Part shown: piece after piece, positions 57,172 to 64,000 of the stretch
Position numbering within the stretch: the first letter of the stretch is position 1
Layout: each line of letters opens with the position of its first letter
Source of the DNA: Roridomyces roridus
Taxonomy: Eukaryota; Basidiomycota; Agaricomycetes; Agaricales; Mycenaceae
Reading direction: 5' to 3'
Length of the DNA: 64,000 bases
Assembly (NCBI GenBank): GCA_029378245.1
Contig: JARKIF010000063.1
Location: 124,001-188,000, forward strand
Notes under the pieces: generated by a model
What the model was told of the DNA's origin: nothing
The model's database searches: none
The model's input: only the letters and a program-made list of their open reading frames with translations
Translations under genes and position numbers: made by a program

Positions 57172-57280
57172 TTCTCTGGCTCAGTGGTAGCTATCAAGAT
57201 TATTTGATTTCTCTCACAGGTATGACCATGCTGGTTCAATCCTTTTGGTTACCGTTTCTTTTTCTTTTTTGTTGAAGAAC
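57172..57280 (+). ncRNA. tRNA-derived SINE-like sequence
   Basis: TGGCTCAGTGGTAG at 57178 fits a Pol III A box, and GCTGGTTCAATCC at 57229 fits a B box at normal spacing. T-rich terminators (TTTCTTTTTCTTTTTT) follow. The arms do not fold fully, so a SINE is more likely than a tRNA gene. Confidence 0.45.
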
Positions 57281-57312
57281 TCGGATCCCGCCGTGAATTG
57301 GCGGTTAGACGC

Positions 57313-57334
57313 AGGTTAGGTTAGGTTAGGTTAA
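57313..57334 (+). repeat. Interstitial TTAGG tract
   Basis: Four GGTTA units, downstream of a tRNA-like sequence, as also near 23.2-23.3 kb. Confidence 0.5.
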
Positions 57335-57741
57335 GACTGTGTGTGTATTCTATGCCCCTGTTCCCCCCACGCGGCCTCGGCTGTGAATGAAGAACTCAGA
57401 ATCCACAGTGAATGGGCGGTTAGGATCAGTATCAGCAGTGAGTGGGCAGTCAGAAACAGTGTCAGCAGTGAATTCTTGTCAGACTATGTTAGGTGGTCAG
57501 TTGCAAAAGTTCAGATTAAAAAATGTTGCTGCAGTCAGGGTTGAACACGCAACCTTCTGATTAAGTAATGAAAAAGTCACGTGTTTTGTCATTGGGGGGG
57601 ACAGCAGAGGGGTTTTGTTGCCAGCTCCCTGCAGCTGCATCCCTTCACAGTGCTCCTCATTGGTCTCTATTTCATTCTGTGAGCTAAATCACTGCCCCGT
57701 GGTCCCTATCAGCACCTGCTGAGCCAGATTTCCAGCATGAC

Positions 57742-58356
57742 TAGTGTTTTGCCGGCTACGGCTCGAAGCCTGGAGCCGGCCAAGCCGTGGTCCGGCTTAG
57801 CCGGGCCAAGCCAAGCCCAAGCCGGATGTGCAGCCGGCTTCGGGCTCCGGCTTGAGATTTCTCAAGCCGTAAGCCAGCAGCTAAGCCCCGGCTTCCCACT
57901 ACAACTTTTGTGAGCCCCTGGATCAATGTGTTACACTTGAACTTACCTTCAAAGATGGCTAGTATAACCCATCCAATGCACTACAAGTTTTCCGAGTCAA
58001 GCCGAGTCAAATTCATGCAAGGTTCGGGTCGACTGATGGCCATCACTGGGACCATCAAGAATGATCACCCACCGTCTCACACTCTTCCTCTCAGATGAGG
58101 CGCGGGGCCACTAAATTTTGACTTGTAAGTGACTGAATGAATGATACATTACCATGAATTGACAATTTAGCCCCATTGGCAATGGAAATCCGAATACAGA
58201 AAAAAATCCCCGAAGCCGCCGGCTAAGCCTGAGCTGGGCCCAAGCCGGCCGGGGTATCCGGCTCAGGCTCCGGCTTGGGAATTTCAAAAGCCGGAGCCGG
58301 CTCAAGCCAAGCCCAAGCCGGCGGCTTCAAGCCAAGCCGGAGCCGGGAAAACACTA
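57742..58356. mobile_element. hAT-type MITE
   Basis: A 615-bp element with ends TAGTGTTTTGCCGGC / GCCGGGAAAACACTA (near-perfect) and a perfect 8-bp target duplication AGCATGAC (57734-57741, 58357-58364). The ends carry many AAGCCGG and AGCCGGC units. The AT-rich centre has no gene. Confidence 0.9.
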
Positions 58357-58599
58357 AGCATGACCTCGAGTCTCCCACCCTAGCTAACCGATTTAATTAT
58401 TTCACACCTCGACGACGATCTCCCCGCTCTGCGAGCATCCGGCCTCGTCTGCCGCACCTGGCTCCCTGCCAGCAGGTCCCCTCTACTTATACCGCTACCT
58501 CAAGATCAAAGACGCCGATGTCGACCGAATCCTATCTCTCCTCTCATCCCCTCACAACACTTCTCCACAGTCTGGGCCCTCGAGCTCGAGTATATACGA

Positions 58600-59584
58600 G
58601 AACGGTGGGACTGGGACTCGCTTAAAGCTCGGTTAATTTGCTGAGCAGCTCCCGAGTCCCACCGTGATGCGACGAGTCCCACTCGGCGTTGATGTTGCCG
58701 CGACTGCGATCAGTCGGCCGTTCGGCCAGTTCCATTTCGATTACCTGCAAGTCATCTTGATAGACTGTAAAGCTGAGTACTAGTGGCTTTGTATCTGCTT
58801 CACTTAGCTATTGGAAAGTCCAGCTTTATGACAATGTAGGACCACGTTTTGTCGACAGGGGTTGGACAGAGTCTACAAGCATAGAGATCGGCCAAGGCGT
58901 CGGTGGTCTGCTGGTTACGCACCTTCTTCTCAATTACTTATGTTATTGCCTCTGTTGGGGTTCGAGCCCTTGGGTGACCGGTTTTTTTTTGCTTTCACAG
59001 CAACAATCGAATGTCCAAATCAAACCTCCTTATCTCTTCCACAGCAGCTGCCGAGCATTACTGGATATTTTGCTTAGTCTTTCTCCCTTCACATCCATAC
59101 TTATTGCCTTCTTATGGCTGAACAACACAAGGAAGAGGCACTGAAGATTCAAGAAGACAGCCCGGGCCTGGACCCCGAATGAGAGCAATGTAATAAAACC
59201 TCAGGCAGGTCCCGTCGTGTGCGCGTTCAGGCACGTTGGAGCGCGTGACCCTGTCCTCGGGACTTGGGAGACCACCCCTTACATGCGCGCGGCCCCCGAT
59301 AGATAACGAGCATTGATATTTGGCGACCTCCCGGGACCGACGTGACACGTCGCGCCATGGCGCGGCGCGCGGGACGCGCTTTGCGCGCCCCTTTGTACTC
59401 TTCAATTTATTGCGTGGTTTGGCGCTTAAGCTGCCTCCGGCAGCTCCACGGCATCGCTGATGGCATCAAGTGGTGGGACTCGAGCTGTTGGGAGCCTTCA
59501 AGCTGAGTCCCACTTTGATCTCGGTTAGCCGTCCCAATTAGGAAGATAGTGGGACTGGGACCCGCTAAGCGAGTCCCAGTCCCA
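58600..59584. mobile_element. Probable TIR element in an F-box remnant
   Basis: GGTGGGACTGGGACTCGCTTA near 58601 is mirrored by TAAGCGAGTCCCAGTCCCACC ending at 59584 (one or two differences), with further GAGTCCCAC units inside. No convincing target duplication. CCTCGAGCTCG occurs on both outer sides (58575 and 59596), which may be chance. Confidence 0.5.
58880..58990 (+). ncRNA. tRNA-like sequence with Pol III stop
   Basis: GGGGTTCGAGCCCTTGG (58957) is a strong B-box-like T-arm, followed by TGACCGG and a run of 9 T at 58982. A-box-like TGGTCTGCTGGTTACGC lies upstream at about 58902. No full cloverleaf can be drawn. Confidence 0.3.
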
Positions 59585-59967
59585 CCGTTCTTGTTACTCC
59601 TCCTCGAGCTCGTACTCTTCTCCTCGGAAAACAAAACAACCCAACTAGTCGCACATCTATCTCAGTTTTCACGTCTTGAGGGGCTCGCTATCGTGATGAG
59701 GGAGGTACCATACGACTTGGTACCGACCCTGCCTTCCGTCACCGCCCTGAAACTGCGCATAGCCCACGCTCCACCCATTCTTCAGCTCCATCGATTCATA
59801 TCCCGCCTACCGATGCTCAAACAATTTCTGCGAGGCACAATCCGCCGAAACGAACGCCCCTTCTTCCCGGCGTCCCCCATGGAAATTTCCAGCCTCGTGA
59901 CGACGGAATTGGAGGAGGTGACTATGGACGGAGTCTGTTTCGCCAGCACTGAGCTCGTTGACTGGCT

Positions 59968-60185
59968 CACTCCGACGTGGATTCAGACGTCGATGAAGTC
60001 TACGAGGTGCTTCAGGAGGTTGTGCGTTGGAAGCGCAGTTGCTCGCCGGCGGAGCAGTCTCCGGCGTTCATGCTCTCACTCTCACCCGAGCTGGATGAGC
60101 GGGCATTTTGGGAAGAGAACCAAGTGGACGTGGACGCGTTCAAGTTGAAGGATCTTACTGAATTAGAGGACATTCTACTGTATGT
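59968..60185 (+). pseudogene. 3' end fragment of an F-box paralogue
   Basis: SDVDEVYEVLQEVVRWKRSC to FWEENQVDVDAFKL matches the last 65 residues of the gene at 62149-63522 (SDVDEVYGVLQEVVRCKRSC). It is joined to the end of a different F-box remnant, making a chimera. Confidence 0.75.
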
Positions 60186-60653
60186 ACGAGTTGTCTGCTT
60201 GCTAAATAGTATTCTTCGCCGACAACTCAGTAGAAGAATCAATGTGCGCGGCGACTCGGTAAATTCGGAAACACAGCTGAACAATCCGTATGGTACCCGG
60301 GCCTGGCCGCGTTCTGACCTCAGATCTAGAAGAACCCAAAGACATGCCGAAGATGTCAATCTCTAGCCTGAGTCTGATATTCAAGATATTTTTATGGCTT
60401 TCTCGAGTACTCCCTTCGTTTTGCCTCTTTGTGTATGCGGCCGATGGACTTGCTCTATTTATGGTATTGTTCAGATATAATATCGTTCGACTCGGATTCT
60501 TCAAGAATCTGGACACGGAAATACTCCCTCCTGCTGTTACATAATCACATCAGTACGGGAACATACGAATACACCAAGACTTTGTGAATTAGAATCAGCA
60601 CATTCCAAACAATGGCGACGAAATCCAAACCCACGCACCCGATCCGTCCACAT

Positions 60654-62038
60654 CTATGCCTCCGACACCTTTTCAGAAATCTCGAGATCCATCCCATCCT
60701 GCACCAGGCTTTCCAACACCGCACAAATCTGCGCTTTCCCCCTCTCAAATGGCGGGGGTTCTTTCCTAAGATGACGACCAGCCGGCCGTCCCAGTGGAAT
60801 CAGTTTGAAGGATTGGAGAATCGCTACGCCGGGGGACTTGCTGCGACGCGCGGACAGGACCTCCCGGAGTTGGTCGCAGAGTATGGAGAGGTTATCAGGC
60901 CATGGAACACGCAGAGTGAGGCTGACTATTTTGGGGAGGAATCCGGGGTCCGTACGCAGCGCGTTCAAGAAGGAGAGCATTGTGTCGTGCTCTGCGAGGG
61001 ATACATAGAGATTTTGGAGCCGCGGGACGAGCCGACACAATGAAATTGCATCTGTATGAAAGTGATATTGCTCCATTTCGAAACCGTCAGCGCCCGCCAG
61101 CCGCAACGTCCCCAAGGGCGCGCCGGACCTGGTGAGGAACGCGTCAAACTCCTCCGCCTTGATGTCGAATGCGGAAAGATGAAGGGATTCGAGGGCGGGC
61201 AAGGTGAGGTGTCTCAGCACGTCGGCGGTGCATTTGGGGTAAAAGCCACCGAGATGGAGTCGCCGGATGCAGGGATGAGTGCGTGGCTTGTAATGTCGGG
61301 ATCGCTCGTCCGAGTCCGAGTCATCCGAGTCCTCCCCAGAGTCCTCCAATGGCCAAGATTGGTCGAGAGAAGGCCAACGGAGGAGAGTGCACTCGGTGAG
61401 ACGCGGGGCATTGTGAATGAATTCGAGGCAACCGTCGAGACCCCACTGGTTGTGTGTAAGGCGAGTGGGACCCAGCATCAGTTTCTCCAGAACGGGGAAG
61501 AGCGTCTTCGAAAAACTGCTGATGTCCCATGGGTCGATGCCGGATGGCAGATCATCCATGTCTACAGAGACCTCCAATTCGACGAATTGCCCCGCTCGTT
61601 CCGTCACCACGTCCTCCACCTCCGAATCCCCAGCCCCAGAAAGTAGGATCTTGACAGGAAGGTGTTGCGCCCTGTCCATCCAAACCCCGAGGAGATTCGA
61701 AAACTCCTCGAGTTGGTTGTTAACGTGTATACACGTCCACAGCGAGGGGGTGGCTAGGGCGATTTGCGTCCACGAGCGACAAATCCGCATGAGCAGCATG
61801 GGGGCGGTGAGAGGGTTCAGTTGTCGGTCATCCCGGTGCCGTGGGATACATTTATTGAAAATCATGGATGAGAGCTCGAGGGGAAGACGACTCATCGGGT
61901 CTCTGAGAACATTCAATTCCTGCTGGGCTGCGCATTTCTGTTGTTCGAGCTCCTTGATGGCTTTTCTGTGCTCAGAAATGCCGCCGGTTATATGCTTTGG
62001 ATGCGTTTCCGAATGTCTTTGACCGCAGAGGACGCCAT
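60654..62038 (-). CDS. F-box protein
   Basis: A basidiomycete F-box protein, expected to link a target to an SCF ubiquitin ligase. From the ATG at 61895 the frame is open to the stop at 60654: 413 residues beginning MSRLPLELSSMIFNKCI (F-box), then CRSWTQIALATPSLWTCIHV, typical of the family, and a long LRR-like region with TLPALESLHLSAFDIKAEEF. Upstream, codons for KAIKELEQQKCAAQQELNVL are in the same frame, the usual coiled-coil before such F-boxes. The likely true ATG is at 62038 (MASSAVKDIRKRIQSI), but two extra bases near 61990 (ATATAACC, where ATAACC would keep frame) put a stop after codon 16. So either an unseen intron, a start at 61895, or a damaged 5' end. It is divergent from the gene at 62149, about 110 bp between starts. 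Confidence 0.75.
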
Positions 62039-62148
62039 TGTGAGACGAGGTCAGATGTCAGAAGAAAGGAGCGCAAGCACCGCCAAGCAGTGCCACGGAT
62101 CAGACAGGGCCGGATCAAACCCTCTTCGCTCTTCCGAGTCTTCCCTCC

Positions 62149-63522
62149 ATGACCCTAAACGATATCGACACCGAGAGCTCTCCAGCACCGATCTTTCGCC
62201 TCCCAGACGAGCTCATCGTCGAAATCGTCATCACTGCCTACCGTCCTCCGCCAGCAACCTCTCCGTGGAATACCAGGGAGGCAGAGGATCCCCAATGGAC
62301 CATGTCCCACGTTTGCCGCCGTTTGCGTCACGCGGTCATAAACGCCTCGGTTCTGTGGAGATGGGCAATGGCGGACCTCTCCCGCGTCGGATCCGTAGAA
62401 AGGTTCAAGCTCTACATCGAACGGTCTGCGCCTTGCAAAATCCGCGTGTCCCTGTCAGCCGGGCCATCCGATATCGAGGCTCAATCCCTCCGCGCTCTTG
62501 ACACCGACTGCGTCGCTCGCGTTGCGGCTCTGTACATCCTCTTCGAGTCACGTCAGGCGTTGGACACGATCTTGCACCCGTTCCGAAATGTCGCGGCGCC
62601 CTCCTTGTCCATTCTCGACATCCGGAGTTCCGAGCCGTGCAAGGGAACGGACGATCCTGTCGTCGATTTATCTGCGCTGAACGCCGCGAGGCTCTTTGGA
62701 CTCGTGCTGGACAGCTGCATTTGTGGTCCCGACATCCCTGATTCGATGAGATCTTCTCTCGTCCATCTCAGGTTCCTTCATTCGGCCGCATTACATGACC
62801 TGGATCTCTGGGCATTCCTATTTGAAGATTCCAGCTCGCAACCCTTGCGATCGTTGACCAGCTTGTACCTCGACTGGTGTGGAGCGATTCGATTTTCGCA
62901 TCCCCTCAATCGGGACATCGTGAGCCACTCGCTTACTCACCTCAGCTTGGAATTATATGGCCGAACCGAGGAAGCTGTATTGGACACTTTGATTGCGTTT
63001 TCCATGCCGGCGCTCACCCATCTCAGCATCCATAGTATTCACGGCACCCACATATCCACGATCTGCAACGCAGATTCGCCATTTTCTCGCTTACCCTCCT
63101 TGAAATGGCTCGCATTTGTAAACACCCGTTTGAAATGCCGCATCAGCAATCACAACCACGTACCCATCACTCGTCCTCTACACGCCTTGGCGAAACTCAC
63201 CACCCTCATCCTCATCAAACAGTGTTTCACCGCGCGCATACTCTCCGATTTGTTGGGCCCGAATTCGGAGCCATGCCCGTATCTGGATATTCTTGCGGTG
63301 TGGCCGTTGGATTCGGACGTCGATGAGGTCTACGGGGTGCTTCAAGAGGTTGTACGCTGCAAGCGCAGTTGCTGGCCGGAGGAGAAGGTTCCGGTTTTGG
63401 GGCTGTCACCCGATTTGTATGCGCGGGCGTTTTGGGAAGAGAACACAGTGGAGGTCGGCTTGTTGAAGGATGTTGCTGAATTCGTGGATATCACACATCA
63501 TAAATTTTCTTTCGCTAAATGA
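62149..63522 (+). CDS. F-box protein, single exon
   Basis: 457 residues from the ATG at 62149 (MTLNDIDTESSPAPIFRLPD) to 63522, without introns. The F-box is FRLPDELIVEIVITAYRPP with MSHVCRRLRHAVINASVLWR, followed by an LRR-like body (SLTHLSLELYGRTEEAVLD, MPALTHLSIHSIHG, KLTTLILIKQC) and the C-terminal segment SDVDEVYGVLQEVVRCKRSC. It would act as a substrate receptor of an SCF ubiquitin ligase; target unknown. A paralogue fragment of its last 65 residues lies at 59968-60185. It shares a short bidirectional upstream region with the minus-strand F-box gene. Confidence 0.85.
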   Translation: MTLNDIDTESSPAPIFRLPDELIVEIVITAYRPPPATSPWNTREAEDPQWTMSHVCRRLRHAVINASVLWRWAMADLSRVGSVERFKLYIERSAPCKIRVSLSAGPSDIEAQSLRALDTDCVARVAALYILFESRQALDTILHPFRNVAAPSLSILDIRSSEPCKGTDDPVVDLSALNAARLFGLVLDSCICGPDIPDSMRSSLVHLRFLHSAALHDLDLWAFLFEDSSSQPLRSLTSLYLDWCGAIRFSHPLNRDIVSHSLTHLSLELYGRTEEAVLDTLIAFSMPALTHLSIHSIHGTHISTICNADSPFSRLPSLKWLAFVNTRLKCRISNHNHVPITRPLHALAKLTTLILIKQCFTARILSDLLGPNSEPCPYLDILAVWPLDSDVDEVYGVLQEVVRCKRSCWPEEKVPVLGLSPDLYARAFWEENTVEVGLLKDVAEFVDITHHKFSFAK

Positions 63523-64000
63523 TACAATGCTTATTGCATGACGCTCAATGATAAATATGATTCGATGACCATATGACATCAGAGACCAGTCGAGGTGAAT
63601 GGCACGACAGATGGGGTATTGCGGAAACAGAACTGAATAAGTTCTGCTTCAAAAAAAGTCAAGGAACTTGCCGCGCCCAAAATATCACGCAGCCCAGAGT
63701 CGTTCGTGAATTGTCAGTGTATCAGAAAGAATCGGGGGACGACTGTGATCGCCGTGGTGCGCTTCTCATTGTTAGCATGCCATTGGGGTTAACTTGCTCA
63801 ATCTCCAACATCGAAGACTACAGTAGCAAACTCCAATTTTCTTAGTATCAGGTATAAAGGGAGACTTGCTTAACATGAGCTTTGAATGATTGTCGATATT
63901 TCTGGGCAAGATTCTGTGGGGAGCGAGTGAATTTAGAGGCGTGTCAAAGAAATATTCAGAACATACCGCCGGCGTTCGCAGGACCGATACTTTTTCAATA
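63523..64000. other. 3' flank, no gene seen
   Basis: No recognisable coding region or repeat to the end of the window. Confidence 0.4.

Larger units (their letters stand above)
58390..59975 (+). pseudogene. F-box-type protein remnant, split
   Basis: 58400-58600 contains codons for LRASGLVCRTWLPASR, the usual start of basidiomycete F-box/LRR-like proteins. 59590-59965 continues with TQLVAHLSQFSRLEGLAIVM and LPSVTALKLRIAHAPPILQL to STELVDWLTP. An inverted-repeat segment of about 1 kb (58601-59583) lies between. The frames are shifted and the start is lost. At about 59968 the sequence changes abruptly into a piece of another F-box paralogue. Confidence 0.65.

Overview
The window reads as nuclear DNA of a filamentous basidiomycete, most likely an Agaricomycete. 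Genes carry many introns of 45-60 bp with GT(G/A)xGT...AG borders. The recognisable families are typical of that group: an Msb1/Mug8-domain protein, a DUF6534-type seven-helix membrane protein, BAHD-like acyltransferases, F-box proteins, a NACHT-ankyrin protein and a kinesin-light-chain-type TPR protein. The species cannot be told from the sequence.

Layout. 1-473 is a solo-LTR-like repeat; 505-1976 is a broken acyltransferase; 2.6-3.9 kb is a cluster of tRNA-like units; 4697-8646 is an intact Msb1/Mug8 gene; 10303-12065 is a 14- or 15-exon membrane protein gene. 12.76-18.24 kb is a large receptor-like gene (short helical N-terminus, about 17 TPRs, unknown C-terminal region) with a frameshift in the TPR array. 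20.9-24.5 kb is a decayed hAT transposase broken by further terminal-inverted-repeat (TIR) elements. 26.8-27.3 kb is a decapitated copy of an RRM gene. 27.5-30.0 kb is a hAT-type MITE with a miniature LTR retrotransposon inside it. 30.8-36.0 kb is a second LTR-like copy, itself split by a hAT MITE, followed by an inverted, truncated copy of the Msb1 gene and of the tRNA-like cluster. 36.8-46.96 kb is a NACHT-ankyrin gene split by a 7.24-kb insertion: a 5'-truncated LINE into which a complete DIRS-type element inserted. 48.76-51.3 kb is one hAT MITE inside another. The last 13 kb hold acyltransferase remnants, an intact RRM gene (52773-53573), an intact acyltransferase (54743-56559), another MITE, F-box fragments and two F-box genes.

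What stands out is the depth of nested insertion. Seven TIR elements have 8-bp target duplications (seven perfect or, in one case, with a single mismatch), which fits hAT-type transposition. In four places (NACHT gene, LINE, hAT transposase, LTR repeat) removing the inserted element restores the host sequence exactly. The housekeeping-like genes (Msb1/Mug8, DUF6534, RRM, acyltransferase, one F-box gene) look intact; both receptor-like genes and most duplicated copies are broken. I see no operon-like organisation or joint pathway. No canonical rRNA or tRNA gene and no CRISPR array is present. Family assignments come from recognising motifs by eye; no database search was run.
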